From: Plasmodium malariae
Lineage: Eukaryota; Apicomplexa; Aconoidasida; Haemosporida; Plasmodiidae
DNA: 64,000 nucleotides
Direction: 5' to 3'
Assembly (NCBI RefSeq): GCF_900090045.1
Contig: NC_041781.1
Span: forward strand, 507,501-571,500
A model generated the notes under the pieces. That model did not search any database, was not told where the DNA came from, and saw only the letters and a program-made list of their open reading frames with translations. Positions 25,301 through 34,575 of this stretch are shown piece after piece. A program made the position numbers and the translations under genes. The stretch's first letter is position 1; each line of letters starts with the position of its first letter.

Positions 25301-26481
25301 GTAAAAAGAGCAATTATTACAAGGATATTGATGCATGTTTTGATAACGAGTATAATAAACGTAATAATAATACACAGAATAGTAGTAGTTTAGAAGGAAT
25401 CGTAACCAACCATTTTAAACAAGGATTGAAAGACGACAAGAATAAAAGTACAAAGAATATAAAGAAATGGCCTATATTTGATAATTATATAAGTGAAGAT
25501 TCATGCAAATTTAATATTATAACAAAGACAACAAGTAATGATAACAGTTTGTCATACCACGATAGTTATTGCTACCCAGATGAGGGTATCAGCTACCACC
25601 CCTATAAAAGCGACTCCTTTGCAGAGTTCTGCTTGAAGAAGGAAGTTAACGACGGAAATGTAAACACAAATGTGGATAGAAATGCATTTATATGTGAAAA
25701 AAAGAGCGCGAACGTAGGTATAAACGCGGGCACAATCACGAAGAGAGATACAAATAATGAGTATCCATATTGCACAGATGGCAGGAGGAGGCATGACAAG
25801 GTTTCTAAAGGAAGAAGTGGAGGTTATTCCGATGGGGAAAGCAAAGATCAGTATGTTCGTAGAAAAAGCTCGTATCTGAATGCACAAGATGAGTATATAT
25901 TTGGTAATTATATTAGTCGAGGAAAAGAAAGAAAAAGTCTTACAGGAAGCTTAAAAAGACATGCTTATTATTTTGAAAAACATGGAAGTAATAATGATGA
26001 TAATAATAATATGTATTTGGATGATGAAAAACATATTGAAAATTTAATATCAGGAAGGATGAACAAGTTTGAAAGAGAAATGAATGAAAGGGAAGAAAAG
26101 GACATATATAATGCCAAGGAATTAAGGAATGCAATAGAAAAGAACAAAATGAAGAAGAAAAACAAAAGTGAATCAACAAAAGCATTACTTTTACATGAAC
26201 AAGAAGATGAAGAAGATCAAGAATCAATTTTAAATATTTCGCAATACATTAATCAGGATGATCAGGAACAAAAAGAGATGAACACAGAAAGCAATGGACT
26301 AGGTATATTTAACTTTATTCATTCGTATGCAAAGGACAACAGCTGGTTTGATATAACGTCTATTAATAAATACTATCGATTTAACAAAAGTAGCAATGAC
26401 CTGGAGCTTGATGATATAAATTATAGTCAAAAGAAGGACTGCAGTGATAATGATAAGTTGGACGACCATAACATGTTTTAG
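22345..26481 (+). CDS. TBC-domain Rab GTPase-activating protein
   Basis: A single exon of 1,378 residues. The TBC domain spans about 397-620: GIPQKYRWKIW opens it, the arginine-finger motif is DISRT with Arg445, and the glutamine-finger motif is GYCQGM with Gln479. Both catalytic residues are present, so a dual-finger GAP acting on Rab GTPases in membrane traffic is expected. The N-terminal ~395 residues hold a poly-Lys run and about eight SGNNRS repeats encoded by an 18-bp unit (23049-23205). The long C-terminal half is Asn/Lys-rich, includes a poly-Asn run near residue 885, and has no recognised domain. There is no membrane segment. The Rab partner cannot be read from sequence. The start is the first ATG after the divergent spacer. 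Confidence 0.9.
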   Translation: MDEPNLVNVHYINKNVKAKNEKSGMINIKREQSKTISENKYEGRAGGGSKKEQYGGIKENELNSGRNSDGTKVQKAKTEFFNTNKKMGTDNKEDINASIKKLNKNIYLNVIGSNDYANMYMDGVSKKEKVKGYIKGYTITDDRAYAEGNSRADSLTDSTACVKVGVKAESRMDYCRENNDRQNVLQGEEAKSQRKKEFSSEWFKGKSFKKKELNEMKKKKKKKKSNEDDDDDKYNGGNNRSSGNNRSSGNNRSSGNNRSSGNNRSSGNNRSSGNNRSSGNNRSSGNNDNNGNYDNNGNYDNNGNYDNSDSFSPRGNNNYSTSVDIEEECKFMEDWEVTQRKIYDPTIGLRKHYTNELLSCGEKNNISILEKWSSMINRDINWFIKTHRTTYLRRVKRGIPQKYRWKIWFQITNSKILLNKFQKKYYYMSKKKSNYTNLILIDISRTFPELLIFDKYAQQQLFRILNAYSNYEPSVGYCQGMNFLVGLLLIVSNFNELETFCVLVSLMENYHLKNFYKEKFPLLNRFIYVFEKMLVCEIPDLVEHFNSEEVYPPVYLHQWLLTLFIASLPIKSVIVIWDYLFSTSIKMILIISVALLKILKSYLMKHKFEKILKLLKSLKYNESNDDILIAKLLIKKSESVILNNEITFLFDNIEREDIPFDGQYKFVIDDITTCHFNHVVEQVNGSGGSANNLGSGNNCGSGKNDRSENNNSSINSGKKEEMGNFSKATKERNLVDLDGVPLLNFFSNNVLKKKRNKEDLGKEGGKVDKQEGDEKEEKELRQTHTYQHKGSEETQNGRNYNNVNAFYYKILCNHEKNVKNENTTPTSQNSSNESGNVFFINSSNDMNSSDMANLCEETTTNKVGTGNAHYQDATSRCEKHRNNNNNNNNNNSSNKKLFKNKEFNSLPLKESLSSKDHPRFNRDTSGYDKHMENYNKCYSNSEGERNNAPEHKEDDEVKKNNNDCSIRKGKKKNLALDQIYSKSFNSKKSNYYKDIDACFDNEYNKRNNNTQNSSSLEGIVTNHFKQGLKDDKNKSTKNIKKWPIFDNYISEDSCKFNIITKTTSNDNSLSYHDSYCYPDEGISYHPYKSDSFAEFCLKKEVNDGNVNTNVDRNAFICEKKSANVGINAGTITKRDTNNEYPYCTDGRRRHDKVSKGRSGGYSDGESKDQYVRRKSSYLNAQDEYIFGNYISRGKERKSLTGSLKRHAYYFEKHGSNNDDNNNMYLDDEKHIENLISGRMNKFEREMNEREEKDIYNAKELRNAIEKNKMKKKNKSESTKALLLHEQEDEEDQESILNISQYINQDDQEQKEMNTESNGLGIFNFIHSYAKDNSWFDITSINKYYRFNKSSNDLELDDINYSQKKDCSDNDKLDDHNMF

Positions 26482-26681
26482 CACAGTACTTTGTGTGTGG
26501 GTTGCACGTCTGTACCTATTGTTTGTGCACCAACTGTGAGTGTATTTGAGGGAGGATGGGAGAACAGTAGTCAATTTATATGATGTTTGGAGCTATTTTA
26601 CAACAAGTGGTGTCTTCTACCTGGGTAAGGGAGAAAGCACCAAGAAAATTAAAAAGAAAATTATATGGGCCTTTTTTTTTT

Positions 26682-26717
<36 letters not shown>

Positions 26718-27416
26718 TAAAGCAAAACATAATTAAATTTTTTCCTTGTTTGCATTTTGACGCTCATATGTATGAACAGAGAAAAGGAACAACTGAAATG
26801 GGAAGTTATGCGTGATAAACTTCTTTAACTTGACGCAGGGTGTTACGCACATTTATGCCTATTGATTTATGCATTCATAATATTTAATTTTTTTAACATT
26901 ATTTTATTTAATTTAACCTTATTTAATTTAACCTTATTTAATTTAACCTTATTTAATTTAACCTTATTTAATTTAACCTTATTTAATTTAATTTTATTTA
27001 ATTTTTTTATGTAGTCTTTCCTGTGTTTTAAGCGGCTTTTCATTTTATATAAGTACAACATTTATTCCTTTTTTCTTCCCCTTTTCTTCCCCTTTTCTTC
27101 CCCTTTTCTTCCCCTTTTTTTTTCATTCCGTGTAATTTTATATTTAATTAATGTTGTAATTATATCACTGCAGTGTTAATACTCTTCGCCTTTTTTCTTT
27201 TTTTTTCAAATCATTTTTCTCTGTTTTTGTATCTCAATATAAATTTACATTTAAATTTTCGAAATTGTTGGACAGGTGATGGAAAGGCAAGACAAAAATT
27301 ATGCGCGAAAAATGAAAAAGAGAAAAAATATGTTTTTACACGTTTTAGCTAACTTGCGATTATATCACCTTGTTGAATGATCTTACTTTTGATTTTCATT
27401 TATTTTTACATAAAAT

Positions 27417-27447
<31 letters not shown>

Positions 27448-27482
27448 CAAACCATACATCTCAAGTGAAGGCTAAATATGTT
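26482..27482. other. Convergent spacer with repeats
   Basis: Between the 3' ends of the TBC and URI-like genes. It contains (GT)n at 26686-26714, then the two arrays listed separately, and a long poly-A run at 27417-27443. No gene is seen. Confidence 0.5.
26880..27116 (+). repeat. 15-bp and 10-bp tandem repeats
   Basis: At 26885-27003 about seven units of a 15-mer (TTATTTAATTTAACC) occur. At 27068-27115 four to five units of CCCCTTTTCTT follow. Both are non-coding. Confidence 0.8.
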
Positions 27483-28577
27483 TTAATATTCGCAGTCGCT
27501 GCTACTACTGTTGTAATTTTCTTTTATGTTTAGCAATCCCTGCTCGTTAACATTCAACATTTTTGCTTTCGCATTATGCGGTATCTTTTTTTGTTCAATA
27601 TTTTCTAATGGTTCACTTTTCCAATTTGAAGAGTTTGTTTTAAGTTCCGCAGTATCAATAATATTTCCCAAATTATTTTGTTCTTTTCTTGAGATTGTAC
27701 GTTCTGTAAGTTTTCTACCCCTACTGTAACTTCCTTGATTATTTTGAACATACTCCCTTTTATTCGTTTCATTAATGCTGCTATGTTTTGTATTCTTCAC
27801 GTTCATACCATCTTTAACATTTTTGTTGCTGTGAATTTCGTCCCCTTCCTTGGATCCTTCTTTTCGGCCTTTCCTCACCATGTTATCTTGTTCTTCCTTC
27901 ATTCCTTCTTCTTGACCCTCCTCCATTCCTTCTTCTTGACCCTCCTCCATTCCTTCTTCTTGACCATCCTTCATTCCTTCTTCTTGACCATCCTTCATTC
28001 CTTCTTCTTGACCATCCTTCATTTCTTCTTCTTGACCATCCTTCATTTCTTCTTCTTGACCCTCCTTTACTCCCTCTTCGTCATCACTTGGGTAATACTT
28101 TTCCCTTATCTCAAAAAACCCGTCAGGTCGTACGAAAACATTTTCATTTAAATCGCTATTTAAGTCTGTCCTTGACTCACTTTGGAGTTCTACAGAAAGT
28201 TGAACTTCTTTTGTTAGTTTATTTATTAAGTCGGAGACTACTTTGTATTTCTGCTCATAAAAATATAATTTTCTTTTTAAAAACTTCTCAGCATTCTCTG
28301 CTGTTCTTTCACAATATGTATTACACCCTATATCTTGATAAATATTATTAGTATATTTTATTTCACCTTCATAAAAAGCTATTTTAGAAAAAGGTACAAT
28401 CACTTTATAATTTAATTTCTTTGTTAACTTTGATATTATCTCTATTGTTTCCTTGTATTCATTGATAGTTTTCTTTAATATTTCTTCGTTTAATCTTTCA
28501 TTTTTTATCTTTAACAAAAGCCTTTGAGTCGCTCCTTCTATTTCTTCATTTTCCATGTTTTCTTCCTTGTCAGTCAT
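27483..28577 (-). CDS. URI-type prefoldin (RPB5-interactor-like)
   Basis: A single exon, 364 residues, ATG at 28577. Residues ~20-140 form a prefoldin-alpha-like fold: a coiled coil, then VPFSKIAFYEGEI (compare VPFGSLAFMPG in human URI), then the strand pair, then a second coiled coil. FFEIREKY at about 155 matches the position of the DIREE segment after the second coil in URI. The remaining half is acidic and disordered, with octapeptide repeats (KDGQEEGM/EEGQEEGM; 24-bp units at about 27890-28075). URI in other eukaryotes is a subunit of R2TP-associated prefoldin-like complexes linked to RNA polymerase assembly. A generic prefoldin subunit is the alternative. Nearby TEL2 is also an R2TP client factor in other species. 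Confidence 0.7.
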   Translation of the reverse strand: MTDKEENMENEEIEGATQRLLLKIKNERLNEEILKKTINEYKETIEIISKLTKKLNYKVIVPFSKIAFYEGEIKYTNNIYQDIGCNTYCERTAENAEKFLKRKLYFYEQKYKVVSDLINKLTKEVQLSVELQSESRTDLNSDLNENVFVRPDGFFEIREKYYPSDDEEGVKEGQEEEMKDGQEEEMKDGQEEGMKDGQEEGMKDGQEEGMEEGQEEGMEEGQEEGMKEEQDNMVRKGRKEGSKEGDEIHSNKNVKDGMNVKNTKHSSINETNKREYVQNNQGSYSRGRKLTERTISRKEQNNLGNIIDTAELKTNSSNWKSEPLENIEQKKIPHNAKAKMLNVNEQGLLNIKENYNSSSSDCEY

Positions 28578-29420
28578 GTTCCTATTTAATTTAAAAAAAA
28601 AAAAAAAGGCAAAATTTCACGCTCAAATATTATAACGTTTGAAGTGCTATTTTATTTTATAGTTGTACCTTAAATGTCATATTTTATTTTTCAGTCATTT
28701 GCTAACATTTTGACAACATATAGTGTTTCTTTTGCATACTTTTTTTCATGTATTTCTTCCATTCATTTATTATTTTATTTTATTTCATTTCATTTTTATT
28801 TTATTTTATTTTTTATTTTATTTCATTTCATTTTTATTTTATTTTATTTTATTTTTTATTTTATTTCATTTCATTTCATTTCATTTCATTTTTATTTTAT
28901 TTTTATTCTTATTTTTATTCTTATTTTTATTCTTATTTTTACTTTTTTTTTATTCTTTTCGGCTCTATCTACCTCGGGAAAAACGAAAAAAATGCAGTTG
29001 CCAATAATGATGAGCATTTTACACTCCTTGCACCTTTTTGGCCGTTCTCCACTCTTTCGCTCGTATAAAAATAAATATCTACAAACTAATAGGATCTTCT
29101 TAAAACTCGATTTGGGATAACAACACTCAGCTTACCACCTCTACGTTATCTTCTTTATCTATTATATGTTAACCAAAAAAAAAAAAAAATAGACTAAAAG
29201 TTTTAATTTGACTCAAATGTGATATAAATAAAGAACTAAATTTTTACCTTTTTAAAAGTTGAAAAAACATTTTTTTTTTTTTTTTCTTAAACGACAAGTA
29301 TTCATTGGGACGGTCTCAGTCACTTAAACTACCTCTTCCCACCATGTAGAGCTTATTCAAACCTACGCATATACGCGCTTACATATATAAGTAATAAAAT
29401 ATGCACACATATATACGTAT
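28578..29420. other. Spacer upstream of the URI-like gene
   Basis: Contains the TTTTATTTCA-type array listed separately and, at 28985-29110, a short stretch with higher GC and several open frames on both strands. I could not choose a strand for it. Confidence 0.4.
28770..28950 (+). repeat. T-rich pentamer/decamer array
   Basis: Interspersed TTTTA, TTTCA and TTTTTATTC units. They give open Phe/Leu/Ile-only frames that I do not regard as coding. Confidence 0.7.
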
Positions 29421-29645
29421 TTACAGGTTTTCCTCCCTTCTAAAAAATATTTTAATCGCTAAGCACCCGAGGCACGATACAATATTTAAGAAGCCTAATA
29501 TGAATGAATTAAAACATCGAAAAAAAAAAAAATAATTTAAGAGAAACATAGCAATAGCCGCTAGAATATAACTGTGCATGTATACACCACCCACATATTC
29601 ATAAGCGAGTAGTTTGAAAAAACTGTAACAAATTCTTTGCCGCAT
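29421..29645 (-). CDS. DAD1/OST2-like membrane segment (partial)
   Basis: ORF of 74 residues from ATG at 29645. It has a short polar N-terminus, a hydrophobic helix, then CFNSFILGFLNIVSCLGCLA and a basic segment. DAD1, a subunit of oligosaccharyltransferase in the ER membrane, has PFNSFLSGF followed by a helix with LAVCLR at the same spacing. The last codons overlap a possible donor (CCT|GTAAAT at 29425/29424), as expected because DAD1 needs a further ~35 residues ending in a short helix. I could not find that C-terminal exon between 28.6 and 29.4 kb, so the gene is incomplete in my reading. Chance similarity of a hydrophobic ORF is possible. Confidence 0.35.
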   Translation of the reverse strand: MRQRICYSFFKLLAYEYVGGVYMHSYILAAIAMFLLNYFFFFRCFNSFILGFLNIVSCLGCLAIKIFFRREENL

Positions 29646-30166
29646 ATTATTTCTAAGAATGACTACAAATCATGTACATGTGAGTTCATAAAGCTCAAAA
29701 AATAGGAGGAAAAAAGCAGAAAAAGAAAAGAAGAATGAAAAAATTGTAGATAAAAGAAAAAGGAAAAAGAAGAAAAACATTCTTATGCCACTTTTTATGA
29801 CACATTTGGGCAAGTTGAAAAAAGAAAAAAAAAAAAAAAAATTGAGAATATACAAGTTCCTACAAAAACGAGCGATCAAAATTATACAAGAAAAAGACCA
29901 ACAGCTGCACACAAATATGTATACATCATAGATGTATGCACAACATAAATATGAACGCAGAGATACACTTAAAAATATGCAGCAAAAAAAAAAAAAAAAA
30001 AAATGCAACTACGTAATGGAGAGCTGTGAAGCTATAGTATACCGCTATACTGGACAGAGGAAGCGGTGAAAGGCTTACCTCGGCCTAACGAAGATAAATT
30101 TGGTAATTTAGTAGCTAACCAGATGAGCAGTTGGACAGTCGACTTGCCTCCCTACTGCTCATTTCC
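29646..30166. other. Short spacer between HslU and DAD1-like ORF
   Basis: Lies downstream of HslU and upstream of the DAD1-like ORF. It is rich in A-runs. A GC-richer patch at 30055-30160 directly after the HslU stop is open on the minus strand up to a GTAAGC donor-like site (about 30080), but it lacks a start codon. Confidence 0.35.
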
Positions 30167-32923
30167 TCATATGATGTACTTTTTCAAGTCGAACTGCTTG
30201 ATGAAGCCCTCCAGAGACTTTTTGACCTTCTCCTTATCAATAACTATAGTCTGGTTAACATAGTTGTACACATCATAGTTGATCTCTTCCATAATTTTTT
30301 CAATAATGGTGTGCAGCCTACGTACTCCTATATTTTCAACATAAAAGTTCATATCATGTGCTGCATTTGCAATAGTTTCAATAGCATCATCGGTAAATTG
30401 CAAATTAATACCTTCTGTTTTCAAAAGAGCAATATTCTGCTGTAATAAATTATTATGTGTTTTTGTTAATATTTCTATAAAATCTTTGATGGTTAAACTT
30501 GATAAATTTACATGTACAGGTAATCTACCTTGTAATTCATTAAGCATATCATTTGGTTTAACTCTTTGAAATGCTCCTGATGCAATAAAGAGAATATAGT
30601 TTGTATTTATATTTCCATACTTTGTATTTATAACACATCCTTCAATTAATGGTAACAAATCTCGTTGTACTCCTTCAGCACTTGCATCTGGACCATTGTA
30701 TGATGAATTTGATTTAGAACAAATTTTATCAATTTCATCGATAAATACAATTCCTTCTTCTTCAACTGAATTAATAGCATTTCTTAAAATAATATCCTGA
30801 TTCATTGATGAATCTATTTCTAGTTGTAGTAATTTTTGTTTCGCTTCTCTAATAGTCATGGTTTTCTTATCATTCTGTTTATTAATATTCTGATGTATTA
30901 TTTTAACACTCTTTATATTTTGATGATTACTTAAAGCTTCCTTAACAGCATTTTCTACAGAATCGTTAGAAAACATATTATTATTTATATAGTTAGGAAT
31001 ATCAATACTGATGACCTTATCATCTAATGATCCATCTTTTAAATATTTCCTCCATATATTTTTTTCCTCTTCTCTTATATTACCTAGTAGTGAATATAAA
31101 ATAATATTTTCAACAGCTTCCTCAGCTTGTTCTCTTATTTCTATTTCGTACTTTGTCTTTTGTCTTTTTACAGCTATTTCTACTAAATCTTTTATTATTT
31201 GATCTACATCTTTCCCATGAAAACCTACTTCAGTAAATTTTGTAGCCTCTACTTTAATAAAAGGTGCATCAACAAACATTGAAATTCTTCTTGCTATTTC
31301 AGTCTTACCAACACCTGTAGGACCTATCATTAATATATTTTTCGGTATTATATCTTTTTTCATATCATCATTTACTTGAATTCTTCTCCATCTTTGCCTC
31401 AAAGCGTTAGCCACTACTTTTTTAGCTTCTGTTTGACCTACTATATACTTGTTTAAGTACGCCACGATTTCGTGTGGGTAAAGGCATTTCTTGTTCGTCT
31501 TCGAAAAGTTTGTCTGGAAGTTTATCTTTTCCCCTTCATCGTACCTACCTCCGTTTCTATCACTACTACTTTTTCCATCACTAACGTCACTACTCCTTTT
31601 ACCGGAAACATCGTCCACGTCTTTCAACTCCCCTCCCCTATACTTCTTACTTACCATTTTCTGATTCAAACAGTCTTCACTATTTAACTGATTACCCTCT
31701 TCTTCTTCAAGCAGCACTTTGCTCACTCGTATATCCTCCTCTTTTATATCATTGATATTTATAATATTTTCCTTCGTTATCTTAACCTTTGAGCAACTCT
31801 CCTCCTCATTGTTCAAATCGTGCGGACCTTCCTGGGAAGAGGTAATTCCCTCGCAGTACTTTGGCTCATCCACAATGGGCTTTCCTACCTCCTCATTTTG
31901 CACATTATTCATTGCACCGTTTATTGTATCGCTTACTGCACCGCTTACTGCACCGCTTATTGCACCGCTTACTGCATCGTTTATTGTATCATTTTTTGGC
32001 CCGTTTTTCAACGTATCACTGCTACCACCCGTTCCAATGGAAACACCGCAATTTTTCGGAAGTACAGTCTCATAATAATCATCTTTTTCGTCATTGGCAT
32101 CTAAATTACATAAATTCTCTTTGTTACGGGCTTCTTTGTCGTTCCCTTTGTTAACCACTTTTTCGTAATTCCCTTTGTGTTCCTCATCGTTCTTATCTTC
32201 CAATCCTTCCTTCCTACTATACGTACTTAAAGTATATTCTCTTTTTTCAAACACCTCAAATTTTTTTACATGATCATTCATATTAAAAAACTTGCTAACA
32301 TGATTGGTCGCCTTCTTTGTCCTGTATATTCCTTCGTTGTAATTATCATCACTGCCTATTCGCATTAACATAGAATTCGACCCACAAGTGCTGGTTTTAC
32401 AAATGATATTATCATATGTATTATTATAACCGGTACTACGTTCACATGTATTAATTGCACACGTATTACCCTTATAGGTATATCTCTCACCCATCCCTTT
32501 GTCTTTTTTTCTCACTTCTGTATTCCCATTACCGCTTACCAATTTGGATGAGCCAAAACTATCATGTGTATCATTATATGTAATATGTATCAATAATTCA
32601 TCTTTTTTTTTTTTTTTTCCCTGAACGGAATTTTTTGGACCTCTTCTTTGATTGGATGGTAAATTATTAACATCATATCTTTTACATTCTTCTGATTCTT
32701 TTTTGAATTCCTTTATATTTGTAATAATCTTTGTCAAAGCATTTTTGTGTGCACAATTTATCGCATCAATTAGTATCTTTCCTTTATTTATATTAATAGG
32801 AATACAAAATCTATCATTTGTTTCTTCATTTTTTACATATTTTAAATTAAAATATGAGTATTTTTTCTTTTTATTTAAAAAATTAACAAGCTTAATATAC
32901 TTATGGGCATCAAGATTTTTCAT
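30167..32923 (-). CDS. HslU: HslU/ClpY ATPase of the HslUV protease
   Basis: A single exon, 918 residues. The AAA+ core starts near residue 475 with PHEIVAYLNKYIVGQ and RQRWRR, as in bacterial HslU. Walker A GPTGVGKT lies at about 531-538, and Walker B with GIVFIDEIDKI near 720. An I-domain is inserted between them, and sensor and C-terminal helices include GRLPVHV and VRRLHTIIEKIMEE. Bacterial HslU is about 440 residues, so roughly 470 residues are an N-terminal extension. It is basic at first (a possible mitochondrial presequence), then Asn/Glu/Ser-rich with SGAISGAVSGAVS-like repeats (about 31915-31985). HslU unfolds substrates for the HslV protease; in Plasmodium the pair is mitochondrial. 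HslV is not in this window. Confidence 0.93.
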   Translation of the reverse strand: MKNLDAHKYIKLVNFLNKKKKYSYFNLKYVKNEETNDRFCIPININKGKILIDAINCAHKNALTKIITNIKEFKKESEECKRYDVNNLPSNQRRGPKNSVQGKKKKKDELLIHITYNDTHDSFGSSKLVSGNGNTEVRKKDKGMGERYTYKGNTCAINTCERSTGYNNTYDNIICKTSTCGSNSMLMRIGSDDNYNEGIYRTKKATNHVSKFFNMNDHVKKFEVFEKREYTLSTYSRKEGLEDKNDEEHKGNYEKVVNKGNDKEARNKENLCNLDANDEKDDYYETVLPKNCGVSIGTGGSSDTLKNGPKNDTINDAVSGAISGAVSGAVSDTINGAMNNVQNEEVGKPIVDEPKYCEGITSSQEGPHDLNNEEESCSKVKITKENIININDIKEEDIRVSKVLLEEEEGNQLNSEDCLNQKMVSKKYRGGELKDVDDVSGKRSSDVSDGKSSSDRNGGRYDEGEKINFQTNFSKTNKKCLYPHEIVAYLNKYIVGQTEAKKVVANALRQRWRRIQVNDDMKKDIIPKNILMIGPTGVGKTEIARRISMFVDAPFIKVEATKFTEVGFHGKDVDQIIKDLVEIAVKRQKTKYEIEIREQAEEAVENIILYSLLGNIREEEKNIWRKYLKDGSLDDKVISIDIPNYINNNMFSNDSVENAVKEALSNHQNIKSVKIIHQNINKQNDKKTMTIREAKQKLLQLEIDSSMNQDIILRNAINSVEEEGIVFIDEIDKICSKSNSSYNGPDASAEGVQRDLLPLIEGCVINTKYGNINTNYILFIASGAFQRVKPNDMLNELQGRLPVHVNLSSLTIKDFIEILTKTHNNLLQQNIALLKTEGINLQFTDDAIETIANAAHDMNFYVENIGVRRLHTIIEKIMEEINYDVYNYVNQTIVIDKEKVKKSLEGFIKQFDLKKYII

Positions 32924-32931
32924 TATCTGTA

Positions 32932-32969
<38 letters not shown>

Positions 32970-33210
32970 TTTCCTTGGTTAAAAATAGTAAAAAAATAGT
33001 TGTTATTTAATGAAATATATTTTTTCAAAATATATTTTTAAAGTTAAATCAATAAGAATAACAAGTTCTGCCGAAATATTAGTACACTAAAATGAACATG
33101 GGTACAGGGACTACTATTCATCATAATGTAATTCTTATACAATGACGTATAAGAAGAATTCGTTATATATTGTTATAATTCAATGTTATTTATTCTTATG
33201 CTTTGCAAAA
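32924..33210. other. Divergent promoter spacer of HslU
   Basis: A 30-nt poly-T run at about 32938-32967, then AT-rich sequence. It probably includes the HslU promoter. No other feature is seen. Confidence 0.45.
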
Positions 33211-33436
33211 ATGGGAAAGGCAAGCAGTAAACACAATGCGATTACAAAGGATTACGTGAAATTGCTAAAAAATGGCACAACTAATACACCGTAAACTTCG
33301 TTCTTTTTAATAATATACTCGTTTTGCAGTTAACACAATAACACATTTTAGTAGCCTCTTTTTTATCAATTCATTAAAAAAAAAAAAAAAGAAAAAGAAA
33401 TTACTGACGGGAGAAAAATTAAACAAACACGGATAA
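33211..33436 (+). CDS. Candidate two-exon small basic protein
   Basis: Exon 1 is 33211-33290 (ATG in AAAAATGGG context, 26 codons plus two bases). Exon 2 is 33352-33436. The donor CC|GTAAAC and acceptor CATTTTAG|T leave a 61-nt intron and keep phase, giving 54 residues. It begins MGKASSKHNAITKDYVKLLK and continues into a poly-Lys stretch and a polar tail ending KLNKHG. The MG start raises the possibility of N-myristoylation, which I cannot test. No homology is recognised. Evidence is composition, splice consensus and phase only. Confidence 0.35.
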
Positions 33437-34181
33437 AAATACTCGAAAAAACATTCATAAAAAAAAAAAAATTGTAAATTACGAAATCTCAATTTTTTCT
33501 TTATTTTTATTTTTTAACATTTTGTTATAACAATTTTAATATTGTTTTTAAATTTGGCTTTGATCATATTTTTGGCTGGCACTACTTTTCTCTTTATTTT
33601 GTTTCGCTTCATATCGTTTCGTTCATTTCGTTACATTCGTTTAAACTCTTTCACGTCATTTCATTTTATTTCGTTTCATATTATTTCGTTTCACATTATT
33701 TCGTTTCACATTATTTCGTTTCGTTTTATTCCATTTCATTTTATTTCGTTTCAAATTATTTCATTTTATTTTATTCCATTTTATTTTATTGCATTTTATT
33801 TTATTGCATTTTATTTTATTCCATTTTATTTTATTCCATTTTATTTTATTCCATTTTATTTTATTCCATTTTATTTTTTTCTCTCTGCTTTTAAAATGCT
33901 AACCTTTGCATATATGCACATTACATATTTTTTTATATTTTTGTAATTTTAATATAGATATGAGCTCTTCAATTCATAGGTAAATTAGTATGATAAACAA
34001 ATGCTTTATTTACCAAGTAAAAATGAACGTGTTAGTTTAATGTCTTTCAGCGTTTGAGCCTACATGTATGTTTATACGTATGTGTATGCACATATACATA
34101 CGCATACATACTCGCGTAAATGTGGGAGCAAGTATACGCAAAATATGTACATACATATATGTATATTATACATGTATATAC

Positions 34182-34245
<64 letters not shown>

Positions 34246-34401
34246 AGTACGAAATATTCAGGTAACAAATTTATGCATATTTGTGTATCCATAAAAAGCA
34301 TATATACGTACACATGTGTACATATATATATATACATATTTATTTATATAAACACGCAAATACATGTACGAATGCACACACGCACACCCATACATACATA
34401 C
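33437..34401. other. Spacer between two small candidate genes
   Basis: Contains the TTTCRTTTTA array listed separately, a (TA)n tract at 34180-34240, and otherwise AT-rich DNA. Nothing coding is recognised. Confidence 0.45.
33655..33885 (+). repeat. TTTTATTCCA-type 15-bp array
   Basis: Tandem TTTCATTTTATTTCG and TTTTATTTTATTCCA units. They give a Phe/Ile/Ser frame that is repeat-derived. Confidence 0.8.
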
Positions 34402-34575
34402 ATGGGTAATGTATATGTGAATACATTTTTACTTCCTCATATTATCCCCATTCAAGTAAATAAATTAAGAGAAAAATATTCTCTTAATAGTATTATTCTT
34501 TTTCAGAAATGCTTAAAAAACTATGCACACACAAAATCAAAAAAGGGAAGAGCATACATTTGTGCATATCGTTAG
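34402..34575 (+). CDS. Candidate small basic protein
   Basis: ORF of 57 residues from ATG at 34402, with a hydrophobic N-terminal third and a basic C-terminus (KKGRAYICAYR). It may contain a short in-frame intron: CAA|GTAAAT at about 34455 and TTTTTCAG|AAATGC at about 34506 are good splice sites 51 nt apart. Removal would keep the frame. No homology is recognised. The minus strand has a competing 27-residue ORF just beyond (34620-34537). Confidence 0.3.
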   Translation: MGNVYVNTFLLPHIIPIQVNKLREKYSLNSIILFQKCLKNYAHTKSKKGRAYICAYR

